A DNA stretch of 64,000 nucleotides from Siphonodentalium dalli. Its lineage: Eukaryota > Mollusca > Scaphopoda > Gadilida > Siphonodentaliidae. Where the stretch lies: the NCBI GenBank assembly GCA_032622095.1, contig CP136066.1, positions 196,842,816 to 196,906,815 on the forward strand. The letters are read 5' to 3'. Positions within the stretch are counted from its first letter, which is position 1. Each line of letters starts with the position of its first letter. Position numbers and translations under genes: made by a program. Shown in pieces: positions 1-11,640 of the stretch. A model generated the notes under the pieces. It saw nothing but the letters and a program-made list of their open reading frames with translations. It was not told where the DNA came from and searched no databases.

Positions 1-2094
1 ATTGATACAATAAGTAACACCATACAAAACTCTGCAGAAGAAATACCAGTAAATAAAATGTGGGAAGATCTGAAAAATGGTATAAAAGAGAGTATTGATC
101 GTCACGTCCCAACAGTATCCAGGAGGAAACAAAATCAGGCTCCATGGATGAATAAGAACATCAATAAACTGCTGCGGAAGAGGCTGAAATACTTCAGGAG
201 AGCAACAGCATCTGGAAGTATAGAAGATTGGGACAAATACAAAAAACACCAGAAATTATGTAAGAAAGTGATCAAGAAAGCAGAGTGGGACCACCTTGGA
301 AAGATAATGATTGACGGCATGACTAAAAAGAGCACCAAACCCTTCTGGGCCTATATGAAGACGTACAAACAATCAAGCTCTGGGATACTTCCGCTGAAGA
401 AAAATGGGAAACTATTTAACGACAGCGCAGATAAGGCTCGCATCCTAAACGATCAGTTCAGATCCGTATTCACGAAGGATGAAAACACCAACACAAATCT
501 CCCTCTGAGAACACCACCAGACGACACTGAAGAGTTGACCATAAATGTAGATGGCGTAACAAAACTACTGAAGGACGTCAAGACTAACAAGGAGCCAGGA
601 CCGGACGGGATCCCAAATATCGTACTGAAGACCTGTGCACATGCCATCTCCCCAGGACTGACTTACATCTACCAACGCTCTGTGAAATCAGGAGAGCTGC
701 CATCAGACTGGTTAAACGCAAATGTCATGCCTGTCTATAAGAAGGGAGATATACACCTCGCCGAAAATTATCGACCCGTGTCCCTGACATCCGTCTCTGT
801 AAGATCTTGGAGCACATCATTTGTCGACACCTACTAGACCATCTGGAGAAATATGAGATCCATACCGAATTAAACCACGGATTCCGTAAAGGACATTCCT
901 GCGTAACTCAACTACTTACTACAACACACGATCTCTATAAATATTTTGATGCCAAAATACAAACGGACTTAGTAATACTTGATTTCTCCAAAGCTTTGAT
1001 ACTGTTCCACACAAAAAACTACTCTCCAAACTCACAAGCTATGGCATCACTGGCAGTATCCACACGTGGCTCACCAGCTTTCTCACACATCGCCAGATGA
1101 AAGTAGTAGTTGAGGGATCATCATCAGAAGACGTGTCAGTAGACTCGGGCGTCCCAGAAGGATCTCTACTTGGACCGATTCTCTTTCTCTGCCATATCAA
1201 CGACCTGCCCAACAATGTCACCTCGCAAGTTCGTCTCTTCGCTGACGACTGCCTTCTCTATCGACCGATACAATCATTTGCCGACCATATCACCCTACAA
1301 TCCGACCTAAAAAACCTGGAGAAATGGGCAACGACTTGGGGTATGCGGTTCAACACAAAGAAGTGCTACGCCATGTCAATAAAACCCAAAAGCAGCTATA
1401 TATATACACTTGACGACCAGATCCTTAGATCAGTTTCAGAAAACCCCTACCTCGGTATCACAATCTCAAACGACCTAAAATGGACATCTCACATACTAGT
1501 AACAAGCATGGTCAAGAAAGCAAACAACACACTGGGCTTTTTACGGCGATCCCTCAAAAGAGCACCGCACAAAAGCAAGAAGATAGCGTACGAGGCAATG
1601 GTGTGATCCAAACTGGACTATGCAGCCGTCGTTTGGGACCATTATGAGGAAAAAGACATCACCAAGATCGAGAAAGTCCAACGACGAGCTGCAAGATTCA
1701 CATCCGGCGATTATAGATCGAGAGAGATCGGCACAGTCGCCAACGGCATGCAGCAGATGCCAGAAAGACGAAAGGACCAGCGGTTAGACAAATTCTGTAA
1801 GATTGTTGAGGGGTCGGTCCCGGCTATGAAAACGCATGATTTCGTAACACCAAAGAAAAAAGTGGGTCGAAAAATAAAAGCACGGAAATTCGAGGGCTAT
1901 TCTTCCCAAAATATATAGTCTCTCAGAGAGAGTGAACAACTCAAATCCGTTTGAACTGTTCGACCTCGGTTGTCCGGAATATAACAACTCATTCTTCCCG
2001 AGGACCGTCCGGGAGTGGAACGTGCTCGACCAGGACGACATCACAGCGCTGGACTCTACATCATCAGTCCTGCTGGCTTCAACACCTACAGCCT
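1..2094 (+). pseudogene. Non-LTR retrotransposon reverse transcriptase (Jockey/CR1-like), broken
   Basis: This is the 3' half of the ORF2 of a LINE, entered at the window edge, so the endonuclease is not seen. In order it shows the linker (58-550), the fingers motif EPGPDGIPN (about 595-625), ENYRPVSLTS (about 760), HGFRKGHSCVTQL (about 875), the palm motif A remnant DLVILDFSKA (about 970), motif B SGVPEGSLLGPILF (about 1145-1190), the catalytic box FADDCLLYR (about 1238-1264), motif D (about 1345) and the thumb motif YLGITISNDLKW (about 1450). A C-terminal NSFFPRTVREWNVL tract lies near 1990-2030. The reading frame shifts near 800-830 and again near 1000, and a TGA interrupts it at 1604-1606, so no protein could be made. 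The order and spelling of motifs fit the Jockey/CR1 group. The exact clade is not determined. Function (target-primed reverse transcription) is known for the family, and this copy is dead. Confidence 0.9.
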
Positions 2095-2435
2095 AACCTC
2101 CTCCACCGGCACTTATACGTCCGAAAGGATACTGTTCCGTGCCAGATTTAGATTCAGATTCAGAACAACCAGACTGACATCAGTGCAGCCACCAAAGGTG
2201 TGATAAACATTTTGTACCAGTAGGAGTCACCACATCCAGCAAGTTGGACAGGAAAGGTGTGATAAACAATCTCAATCAGTGACTATCTGATACACAATAC
2301 AGCAGTCGAACTGATTGGACATGAAAGCGACACCACAATAGAACGGAGCAGTTTAATTCAAGCTCCATTCACGACACTCAGACCCGCTATTGAAAACCAG
2401 ATAAACTATTGCATTTGGACCACATTGTAACCTAA
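2095..2435 (+). other. Probable 3' UTR/tail of the first LINE
   Basis: The stretch follows the C-terminal stop of the first LINE and has no coding potential of its own. It contains a duplicated short phrase (AAAGGTGTGATAAAC at about 2196 and 2254). I see no clear poly(A) or microsatellite tail, so the 3' border is approximate. Confidence 0.4.
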
Positions 2436-2580
2436 ATGATCTGGTCTCTCCAAATAGGAACATGTGAAAACTTTGGTCCTCGACAGATGCGCCTGTTATT
2501 AGTCAACTACAGTTATAGGCGCCCATCACCACAACCACTGTTATACGTTTGCAATCTACCACAAACAAGTATATTATATC

Positions 2581-3418
2581 ATGGATCAATCAGAGACTTC
2601 CACCGTCAATGGCAAGACCTACGCTGTTCTCAGAAGTAGCCAGAGGGTGAACTATACAGGACAGACACCCAGCTCGCCTGCACCTTTGTCGTCAATGCCG
2701 AGTTCAAGACAAACATCACATGATCCATTCGTGGAATGTGACATTGAAGGACTAATCCACCCCCCCCAAAGGAATCCTTCATCAGCAATCTCATTATCAA
2801 GATTTCGGATCCAGTTAATCTGGAATCTATCCGACAGCAAGTCTTCGCGAAAGCCCGTGATACCTATGCTGACATTTGGACATACAAACCGAAACCTCGC
2901 CTCCCAGCTAAAAGCGGAGGAGTTCCACTAGAGAAAAAACTAGCTAAGGACATTTATAGCCTTACCCAGTTCATACACGGAGGACCATTCGATGACATCC
3001 GAGAGTGTATTTCGAGGACGTCTCCACCAAATGATTCCACACCTCCCGAATGTGCTCGGTCGTCTGTGTCAGCCTGTCCGTGTAATTCTGTGTGTATTCA
3101 AGAGAAACCTGCATCCGCCTAAACTGAAATCACGTTGATGAAAGCAAACACGCAATCAGAGTTATCCACTATATACGAGAAGCTGTCGGTATTTGACACC
3201 GGACTCACGACTATAAAAAGCACGCAACTGGAAATTTAGGACTGAGAAGTCTTCTTCAAATTCATCCGCAATCGACGATTTAGCGTCCAAGCATTCATCC
3301 ATGGATCTAGCATTCGAAAGAATTAAAAGTGACAAATGCATGGATATAGCTAACCTTAAAGCCCAACTGAAGCAGATAAAGGATGAGATATTCGACTTTA
3401 GTGAGAATCGGGACACTC
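2581..3418 (+). pseudogene. N-terminal part of LINE ORF1 (gag-like), frameshifted
   Basis: An ATG at 2581 opens a Ser/Pro-rich tract. The frame changes near 2790 into the DPVNLESIRQQVFAKARDTY segment (about 2810-2870) and runs to about 3120, then is lost. A charged helical tract follows at about 3270-3410 (HSSMDLAFERIKSDK, NLKAQLKQIKDEIFDF), which looks like a coiled coil of the kind that trimerises LINE ORF1 proteins. The position directly upstream of the intact ORF1 C-terminal part supports the reading. The assignment is by context and composition, with no enzymatic motif expected. Confidence 0.55.
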
Positions 3419-3419
3419 C

Positions 3420-4553
3420 ATGGACAGTAAAATGAAGTCTCTCTCCAAAATGTGTGTAAAGTCAGATTCCCTCAACCAACGATTGAACGCTAATTCACAG
3501 AAATGTGCCTCGTTATCAAATCAAACAAAGAACCACGTTGAAAACATAGAAAAGCATATGTGTTCCGTATTCGAACTGTTTGCTGCTAACACGATGGGGA
3601 AATTTCAGGATCTCTGCAATTATGTCAACTCGAATGTCAAAATGCCGTCGGGGGCACATATCAGCAACTCATGGATATATGTTGATCCCACAGGAAAGTC
3701 GAAAAATGCAAGCCAGCCGTCTAATAGCGAAGACAAACATGCGTCACTGGACGCATTCTTCCAACGCTTAGTCGCTGATACAGGCTCCATTCCACGTGGT
3801 CCAACAGGTCAATCATCGCCTGGTACCAAACCATGTCAACCCAAAGGAGACAACGGCTCATTGTTTACTGTTGATGAGTACATTCACCAATTCAATGGGC
3901 ATTCCTTACTAACTTCAACACCAAAGCGGACTTCTCAAGTTTCTGCCACCAACGAAAACTGTGCTTCGCTATCGAGTGGACAGAATGAGAAGACATCAGA
4001 TATCCAAACCGGAAACAACGACTACAAGGAAATAGTGAACGCTCACATACAATCGCCTGCTAAGCCCGTCATCGATATCGGCAGCACAGCGTTACAGAAA
4101 TTAGGTCCTCACGAAGATTACATTTCGTCTACATCAGTTATAAGTGGACAAACCTCTCACAGGCAGCGAATAAATGAGCACATTACTAATAACGCCACTG
4201 CAGATGAATCATATGGTATAGAAGACCTCCCTGAACATGAAATAAAAATTAACGATGACTCTGATGGATTCATGGGCGTCGTAAGACAGAACTACAAGCG
4301 GACAAAGAAATTTTATCTGGGGAAAATTTCGCCAAGGTCTACCGAGGAAAGCGTTCGAGCCTATCTACGAAAGAGGGACGTCACTCCGACTTTTGTCAGA
4401 CTATTTCGCAGTTCTATCAGGGGAACTCAATCCGCAAGAGTGATAGTCCACTCCGCAGATGCCGAAACACTCATGTCAAACGGATTCCTTCCGACGGGGG
4501 TCACATGGCGACCGTGGAGACGGACTCCACCACAAGCTCCTCACAGATCATAG
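3420..4553 (+). CDS. LINE ORF1 protein, C-terminal part with RRM/gag-like domain
   Basis: This is a 377-residue open frame. Residues 1-60 continue a helical tract, and residues 75-270 are low-complexity and Ser/Thr/Asn-rich. The conserved end starts at about residue 285 (GFMGVVRQNYKRTKKFYLGK, then SVRAYLRKRDVTPTFVRLF and FLPTGVTWRPWRR). I recognise this tail as the nucleic-acid-binding domain shared by ORF1 proteins of many invertebrate CR1-like LINEs: a glycine after the first strand, a helix, then the VTPTFVRLFRS strand and a WRPW end. Such proteins coat the element RNA. The frame probably began upstream (coiled coil at 3270-3410), so the ATG at 3420 is only the first in the surviving frame. 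It overlaps the start of ORF2 by 49 bp. Confidence 0.7.
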   Translation: MDSKMKSLSKMCVKSDSLNQRLNANSQKCASLSNQTKNHVENIEKHMCSVFELFAANTMGKFQDLCNYVNSNVKMPSGAHISNSWIYVDPTGKSKNASQPSNSEDKHASLDAFFQRLVADTGSIPRGPTGQSSPGTKPCQPKGDNGSLFTVDEYIHQFNGHSLLTSTPKRTSQVSATNENCASLSSGQNEKTSDIQTGNNDYKEIVNAHIQSPAKPVIDIGSTALQKLGPHEDYISSTSVISGQTSHRQRINEHITNNATADESYGIEDLPEHEIKINDDSDGFMGVVRQNYKRTKKFYLGKISPRSTEESVRAYLRKRDVTPTFVRLFRSSIRGTQSARVIVHSADAETLMSNGFLPTGVTWRPWRRTPPQAPHRS

Positions 4554-5330
4554 TAATGGACCAGTTGCTTAATATGCTTACATGGAACGCCAGTGGCGTC
4601 TTCTCCAACAGCGACTATCTGTGTGAAATACTAAATTCTGGACAATACGGAGTAATTGATCTTTCTGAACATTGGCTCAGCGAAAACAATCTCCATTTCC
4701 TGAACTCAATCTGCGGTGATTATGTTCCGTTTTCTAAACCCGGGAGAGAGATTCGCACTCAAATGGATGGATGCTTCACTCGGGATGGCGTAGCACTGCT
4801 TGTACAAAGTAACTTGATCAAACGCTGTATCTCAATTAACACCGAGAATCAACGTTTCATTGGCATCCAGATAACGTTTAACGCTGGATTCAGCCTAACC
4901 ATAATACAGATATAGTACAAGTCATAGTGACGCTTATTTCGAGGATTCACTGGCGTCGCTTGAGAAAGTCGCAAACTTCTACGCAGATAACGGACACGTC
5001 ATTCTCATTGGTGATTTTAATGTGCATTGTGGTGACTCCCGATCCGACAATCCAGCATCTGGCCATTCCGCCCGCAGGAAGCTGTTCTCAGATTTCCTCG
5101 AAAGACTAAAATCTACTCCAACGACGTTATTAGAGAAATGTGAAGGTGGACGATTCTCGTTCTTTCCTTGTAATTCGGTCGGCTCACCAACTTTAATTGA
5201 CCACATTGTGATTCCAACTCCATTCAAGGACCTCCTCATTCGATGCCAGATATTAAGTGACTCTTATAAGAACACGTCTTGTCATGTACCGGTAACATGT
5301 TCGCTTACAATTCCAAAACGTTCCCACAAA
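4505..5330 (+). pseudogene. LINE ORF2 AP-endonuclease domain, frameshifted
   Basis: It opens at ATG 4505 and reads LLNMLTWNASGVFSNSDYLC (family: first strand with N), DLSEHWLS (the E of the metal site), then a frameshift/stop near 4915. The frame is regained as HVILIGDFNVHCGDSRSDN (about 4995-5050; the GDFN core) and ends with LIDHIVIP (about 5195) and the SCHVPVT motif (about 5278), which replaces the usual SDH. This is the APE-type endonuclease that nicks the target site for LINE integration. The TAG at 4913-4915 and the frame change make it non-functional as read. Confidence 0.8.
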
Positions 5331-5407
5331 GAAGCGACTGAAACTGGAAACGCATCGATGTTAGCAAATATCACTCATTTATACATTGTCACGTACTTAA
5401 CAGCTCA

Positions 5408-6977
5408 ATGTCGTGCGTAGAAGACCTGTCTCGCCTATATCATGATATTGTAAGACTTCTGTTAGACGCAACTGATGTCGCAGCTGGCCGCAAGAAATTC
5501 GTTAAACATGCCAAACCATTTTGGAATGAAGAGCTGAGTCTCCTTCGTAAACATTCGAAGGATTGTCGACAACAATGGATTCAAGCTGGGAAGTCACACT
5601 CGACATCATCAGCGACGTACATGAGGTACACAAATGCGAAACGAAGCTTTCGCCGTGAGCTACGCCGCGAAACTTCTGTGCACAAGAAACAGCTATCTGA
5701 CAATCTTGAACATTTTGCAGTCTGTGACCAAACAGCTTTCTGGAAACTTCTTAATTCTGAAAACAGCAAAAAACCGTCCGCATCGGAAATGGAATTCAAC
5801 GAAAAAATAGTACGTGACCCCATTGATGTGCTCTCGGGGTGGTGGGACTAATTCTCTCTTCTATACTCCAAATTTCCACACCAGGATCCGACTTTCGAAA
5901 ATTATATAGAATGCCAGTTGAGTAATATTCTTAAGACTGACCACCAAGATTACTTCTCGCCGTTCTTGAGCCAATCTATTTCCGCATCGGAAATCAGCAC
6001 GGTTATTCGTCACCTCAACAGAAACAAAGCTGGAGGAATAGACAACATAGTGAATGAACACTTGTTCACTCTCCCGAATCACTCCGTGATCTGTTGTGCA
6101 CCTTCTACAATGGTATTCTGTGCATATAAAGCATACCGCGAGACATTGAAGACCGGACTCATTTTACCTTTCTTCAAGGGCGACCCGAAACCTCGGCATG
6201 TGCCCAACAGTTACCGTGCGATCACATTATTGCCGGTATTGTACAAACTGTTCGAGGCAATTCTTAATAACCGCGTTATTTCTAGTTCAGTGACATCGGG
6301 ATTCCATAACGAACTTCCAAAACTTTCAAAACGGCTTCCAAAAGAACATGAGTTGTTTGATGACGTCGTTCATAATTCAAGAATCAGTGTCACATGCATC
6401 GGACATGGGGTCTCGAGCTTTTGTATGCTAACTGGATTCACAAGGAACCCGGCAGGGTGCCGTGAGCTTCCCTTTTTTCTACCTGACGTACGTGAATGGA
6501 CTGCTTCAACAACTCGCCAACACACCAGAAGGACTCTCTATTCACAATACAACATGTGCCGCCCCAACAACAGACGACATCGCTCTGATCTCTCTCACTG
6601 AAGTTGGACTTGACAAAATGCTCACCATGTGTGATGAATATAGTGTGAAGTGGAGTTTTAATTTTTCCAAATCAAAGAGCAAAGTCGTTGTATTTAACGA
6701 AACTGAAAGACAGCACGACTTGTCAAGAATCTGGAAACTAGGAGTTCACACAATCGAGGAGGTTAGCGAATGTACACACCTATGCATTACTCAAGGAAAA
6801 TTCGATATATCCACGATACGCTCAAATCAGACTTCGCACAAACTAAGGAGCACATGCTTCGGACTAGCTGGCAAACGGATTCTGCAGTCATGTTCTTCTT
6901 CGATGCTATCTAAGCTTTTGAAAAGCATTGTTATTCCTCGAGCCATGTACGGGTCTGAATTGTTTCCTATGGACAAA
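5408..6977 (+). pseudogene. LINE ORF2 linker and reverse transcriptase, badly decayed
   Basis: The linker 5408-5851 (MSCVEDLSRLYHDIVRLLLD, FWNEELSLLRKHSKDCR) is open and ends in a stop. The RT then continues in another frame from 5918. NRNKAGGIDNIVNEH (about 6020) is the degenerate K-x-GPDGI motif and NSYRAITLLPVLYKLFEAIL (about 6207) is well kept. From about 6310 to 6460 motif A is missing, apparently deleted. The palm catalytic box survives as TTDDIALIS (about 6565), followed by WSFNFSKSKSKVVVFNE (about 6650). The region stops at 6977, where a foreign insert separates it from the C-terminal part at 7819. The lost FxDxxKAFD-type motif alone would inactivate the enzyme. Confidence 0.8.
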
Positions 6978-7774
6978 GTGTATGAGGGGTTTTGGGCTTG
7001 GGACCCAGGGAGGATTTGGAAGGGGCGTAGCCCCTCCCCTACAACCCACTTTTTCTTAGGTTTCTTTTTTTTCCGTTGTTGAATTTCTGTTTGCTGTTGT
7101 TGTTGACGAAATTGTTGGATCGCAGAATCCGCTGCTGTCTCACGCGCGGCTTGTGCTTGTGCGTCTTCTTTCAGAAACTGCTCAAGTTCTTTCTGATCTT
7201 GTTTGACTAGTAATCTATGTTCTGCCATAAATCTTTCTGAATCAGCGACAATCTCTTCCACCGAACGGGTGGTTGCTGTACTGGTGTTGTTGCTAGTGGT
7301 GGTAGAGCTGGGGGACACCGGGATGAGATGAAATTCCGGTGTCCGTGGTGGCAAGCTGTCCAACTCCACCTCAAAGCTGGCGGCAGGAACATCTGGGGTG
7401 GTGTCCACGTCCCTGTCTCCGCTCGCTTCGATGACGACAGCAGGGACCTCCGGCAGATCCACGGAGTCCCTGCTGGCTGGTACAATGTCGTATGTCTCCA
7501 TGCCGGTCGAGTCGTCTGGGCGTCTCTCAGACAACTTCGACCTGCCGGCTATGACACTGGACGGCTGAACCTCACGGGGAGGGGTGACCGGCAGATCAAC
7601 GGTCATCCCCATCTTCTTCCATTTCGCCCGTCTGGCGGCGTCCCTTCTCCGTCGAGCTGGTGTCTTTCTCTTTGGAGGCCCCTTCAAGTTACGGTTGGTC
7701 TTGGCGTTCCTGTCCCGGGCAGAAGATCTCTGGGTACCAGCATCCTCTGTCCGGAATTCAACACAAAGAACCAA
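6978..7774 (-). CDS. Unrecognised basic, proline/glutamine-rich ORF carried by the insertion
   Basis: The minus-strand frame opens at 7774 and stays open through the whole insert (about 265 codons). It runs on into the host LINE antisense until 6827, so the native C-terminus is lost or artificial. The N-terminal 60 residues are strongly basic (PPKRKTPARRRRDAARRAKW), like a nuclear-localisation or RNA-binding tract. Residues 60-160 are acidic and Pro/Ser/Thr-rich, and residues 165-230 are helical (EEIVADSERFMAEHRLLVK) with a run of glutamines followed by lysines. It has no catalytic motif. It could be a gag-like or linker segment of a retroelement. I do not recognise it and give no function. 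Confidence 0.4.
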
Positions 7775-7831
7775 ATAGCCCCTGTTAGCTTGGAGATTCC
7801 AACTAACAGTGTCAACTATCCTATGGACAAA
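6978..7831 (-). mobile_element. 841-bp insertion with 13-bp target duplication inside LINE ORF2
   Basis: The 13-mer TCCTATGGACAAA occurs at 6965-6977 and again at 7819-7831, and LINE ORF2 reads GSELFPMDK before the insert and resumes with PMDKTSALLT after it. The sequence between is therefore an insertion with a perfect 13-bp target site duplication. It has no terminal inverted repeats and no obvious poly(A) at either end. Its main open frame lies on the minus strand. A 13-bp duplication is typical of LINE/SINE-type integration, so a truncated retroelement is possible. The family is not recognised. Confidence 0.75.
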
Positions 7832-8597
7832 ACATCTGCACTACTCACTATGGAGAGATTGTATCGGACATGTCTCAAGCATAGCCAATCATTGCCGACT
7901 AGATCCCCAACTCATCTCGCTTTAGGACTCATCGGATTGATGACGATTGAAAGAGAAATTCACATCAGAAAACTCCGCTTTCTTGGGAAACTAATCCACT
8001 TGCCGATCGGACATCAAATTCCACTCAGGATATTTCTATTTAAAACATACCAGTATCTTCTATTTGGTAGGATATCCTCCGGTTTTGTCGCTGACATCTT
8101 TCCAATCTTGGAAAAATACGACCTAAGACATTTCCTTGCTGATTTCCTTGATAACGGAATACTCCCTTCTGATAGTATCTGAAAAAAACTATTGTGAAGA
8201 GTGGTTCAAATTTACCAGTAACTCTACAAGCCTGTCTCTGTTGGTACATTGTCACCCATTTCCACTGAACACCTGGAACATTTGGGAATTGATGAGAAGA
8301 AACCGATCGCACGCAGTGGCACTAAAACACCTGGCTATCCTCCTCAACAAAACTACGTTTGACGATAATGTTCTGTGTTGTACGTGTGGCTCGAGGTACA
8401 GCAATGAGTTAATGCACGTGCTTTGGACATGTAACTCAGATGTGATTACCCAGATGCGTTATAATTACTGGAGCTTTATAATTAACAAATACGGTATTCC
8501 AATGTACATATTCCTGGAAAATCTGTCACTTCAACAGTTGATGGCGGTTATCCTCGATGGTTCCGCTGTGTATACTTCAGAGGAGTTGCCACCATAA
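7819..8597 (+). pseudogene. LINE ORF2 C-terminal segment with Cys/His motif
   Basis: This is the continuation of ORF2 after the insertion: TSALLTMERLYRTCLKHSQS, then LALGLIGLMTIEREIHIRK (about 7915), with a stop at 8180-8182 and a frame change. The last part (8183-8597) holds CCTCGSRYSNELMHVLWTC (about 8376-8432), a C-x2-C-xn-H-x4-C arrangement seen at the C-terminus of many LINE ORF2 proteins, and ends at TAA 8595-8597. This places the end of ORF2 precisely. The frame break shows it is not functional. Confidence 0.75.
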
Positions 8598-8883
8598 ATT
8601 GACAATGTTATAATTGATACAGCATATTTTCTGCTATTCTCTAGCAGAATCGTAAAGCCAGTGAATAACACTTGATTAACTAATCGTATGGGCATCGACT
8701 CAATGCATAATATATGTATACAGTGTAACTCACGTAAATATCAATTGCACCTGTATATCTTAATCACAATGATACGAACTACACTCTCTCTCAAGAGGAG
8801 GTACTAAAGATATAATATGCAACACATATTACCGAGTCTCCAAATGGTCCCTCCAATAAATAAGTGTTGTTTTTGCCTAAAAT

Positions 8884-11620
8884 ATGTTTAAACTATCCGT
8901 CTGGCGAGTCCTGTATTTATTCGACATTGCTTTTCAACAGAATCAGGTGATCAAACAAAGCATTTCAACCCCATGCTTGGCATTTGATCAGCCACTGTTA
9001 AAAGCAGTCGACATAATTGCATCAAAGTCAATGAATGTCGTTTGCCGACTCGGGGATTCCACGTCATGATGAGCTTTCTTGGAAGCATTGGTTTCATGAT
9101 GAATGGATCTGGTTTGGAAGAGGCAATGGAAACAATATATGGTCCTAATGCAGTAAAACATATGATAAGTGGAAAGGCAATCTCAATCACATGCTAGTAG
9201 AGCCCACTCTTTGTAACGAGTTACCACGGCTGTCCTCGAATCACCCGATCGAGTACTGCCTGACATTACGGATACAGAATCAGCGGACGAAATTGTCAAC
9301 GCTGTAGACAACGAAACTGGTCTTCTGTCTGACACTGACAACGATTTGGAAACACTTGATCCACATGTTGGACATATATCCAAACTGACAATATCAGACA
9401 CCAACGCACTTCGATCATTGTATAATGATGCAGAAGAGCGAACCATAAGATTTCCAGCAGCTCCCGTTCCGAATGAATTGGTAAAACTTGAACACTGCAT
9501 GAACGAGTACAAAGCGTTGCTTACAGAGAAATCAGCAACAGCAAAATTATGGTTGCAGTAGATTGAATATGTGCAAACACTAAAATATTTCATTCGAGCT
9601 GAGAGCACATGTGACTGGCATCTACAACTGGTAACTGTTGGAAACATACTGAATCTTTTCGCTGCGACAGGTCATATCCATTATGCCAAAAGCTGCCGTC
9701 TATATCTTCAGATGATGATTCAGTTACCATTAAATCATCCAGTGCTGTACCATTCATTTGTAGAAAAAGGATTCCACGTTGTTCGTAGAAGCCGCAGGGT
9801 TGGGCAGGCTTGTCAACAGATTTGATAATCGAACAGGTCCTAATGAGGTCGATAAAAAGTAGACGAGGACTGACACGCGGAAGAGGTATGACCGAGTCGG
9901 TTCGCCTACAGTGGGTGTATAGCATGCATAAATGTGCCGAAGTTCACGAAACAATGACAAACTTAAATGTGCTAAACACAAAACCTGCGAACAACACATT
10001 GAACTAGGCAAGTCGAGAAGCCAACGTTACTATGAAGACTTACTGAAGCTGGAGCAGTGGTTCTCTGACCATGAGCCTTTCGATGTAGAAGAACCAAGAC
10101 TGCGTTCCTTGTCGTCTGGTTTGACCGCTGGTGAAGCTGATGGAGTGAACTGTGACCTAACAGAAGTAGTTGGAATTAAAATTCAACAAAAGCTGGATAA
10201 TGTTTGTGTTGCACGAGCTTCCGTTAAAACGAACGATAAGGTCCGAGCTCTAGACTATCTCCAACCAGGAGTTAAAATAGACAACAAAACAGTCCAAATA
10301 AACCCGACAATTCTGTTTTCACGCTTGATCGCTATCGCTCATCGAGAAGAGGATACAGCAAGATATTTCGAATTTGAGTTGACAGCTATTCCAACGTCTT
10401 TGATTAAAGATAACTTAATGCGGAAACCTAATTAAACGCAGTTAGCAAAAGCTCTAATTGACTCTGTTGAACATGTCAACCGGCCAAAGGATGGGATGTA
10501 TGTTGTTGATGGTGGTGCTCTGTTGCACCGTGTCAAGTGGGCCAAAAAGTCTACGTTCATCGATATTGTCAAACAGTACAATTACGATGTGAGTTCACAA
10601 TATGGTAGTGCCTGCATTGTATGCGATGGATATGAACATGGCCCATCTACCAAGGACCACGAACACATGAGAAGAGTCGGGAAGACATGCGCAGATATAA
10701 AAATTATCAGAGACGATGGAAGTACATCCTAATCATGAGACATTTTTATCCAATCTCGAATCTGATGGACACATTGTACGTAAAAGCACTGGTGATGCAG
10801 ACACTGTATCGTGCGCACTAGAATTCTCAGCAGATGGGAATACGGTAATTGTGCGGCCGATGACACTGATTTGTTAGTCCTGCTCGTGTACCATTGGAAT
10901 AAAGACATGGCAGATATCTAATTCCTTGCAAATGCACAGAAGACAAGGGTGGTGCAGCTACATGTATCTGGAAAATCCAAGATATTGTGGAGAAGGCCGT
11001 TAAAATCAAAACGACAAACATTCTCTTTATTCATGCCTGGACTGGATGCGACAAAACATCAGCGACATACGGGAAAGGTAAAACAAGCATGCCAAAGGAA
11101 ATAGAGTCGCCCGAAATACAACACATGGCGAGTGTCACAAGCAACCGTACAGCTGACGAAAAACTCGTTGGCGATGTTGGTGTGAAATTGTTCAAGATGA
11201 TTTATGCTGGCAAAAAGGATGACACGCTGAATGGTTTGAGGTATCCGAAATTCATGGAGATGATTTCCTCGGCCAGATAATTATTGTATCCGCAGAAATT
11301 ACTACCGACGGAACGGGCAGCATATTTTCATAGCCTGAGAGTTCATATGCAGGTTATGATATGGAAATCTCGGGGGGGGGGGACACACATATGGACCCAA
11401 CAGTATGGGGGTGGAAAAACCAAGGGACACAATTAGTTCCAGCCATGACAGACCTAGAAGCTGCACCCGATGAAATTTGTCCGTTGCAAGTGCAAGCTAG
11501 TGAGTAGGAATCCTTGTGGGAATAACTCATGTTCATGTAGAAAAAGTGGACTAAAGTGTGTTGTAGCCTGTGGTGACTGTCGTGGTGATTGCTATAAAAA
11601 TTCATTGATGAAGGCGAGAC
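8884..11620 (+). pseudogene. Intronless degenerate copy of multi-copy PIN/FEN-like protein with CXC tail
   Basis: Fragments in order match, from my knowledge of animal genomes, one large uncharacterised protein family found in many copies in corals, molluscs and arthropods. MMSFLGSIGFMMNGSGLEEA lies at about 9066, KYFIRAESTCDWHLQL at about 9585, LLKLEQWFSDHEPFD at about 10040, VVDGGALLHRVKWAKK at about 10502, CIVCDGYEHGPSTKDHEH at about 10615, GDADT at about 10791, ADDTDLLVLLVYHWN at about 10857 (after a 1-nt shift), and HAWTGCDKTSATYGKGKT at about 11032. At the end is a tesmin-like CXC pattern (RCKCKLVSRNPCGNNSCSCR, about 11482-11540, then CVVACGDCRGDC). Spaced aspartates suggest a PIN/FEN nuclease fold (inference). 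TAG at 9559, TAA at 10432, TAA at 10730 and several frameshifts mark it as dead. The absence of introns over 2.7 kb suggests a retrocopy or a gene carried by a mobile element. Confidence 0.75.
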
Positions 11621-11640
11621 TGAGAGCTGAAAGTGGAACA

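Larger units (their letters stand above)
2581..8880 (+). mobile_element. Second, longer non-LTR retrotransposon with ORF1 and ORF2, decayed
   Basis: This is one LINE with the expected order: gag-like ORF1, AP-type endonuclease, reverse transcriptase, C-terminal Cys/His motif and 3' tail. ORF1 and ORF2 overlap by 49 bp (4505-4553). ORF2 is split by stops and frameshifts (about 4915, 5390, 5849, 6300-6460) and by a foreign insertion at 6978-7831. The 3' region (8600-8880) ends in a GAGGAGGTACT and CTCCAATAAATAAG type tail, like short tails at about 21.80 kb and 31.85 kb, which suggests the same 3'-end family left those truncated copies. The element differs from the LINE at 1-2094 in ORF2 sequence. 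Confidence 0.85.
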
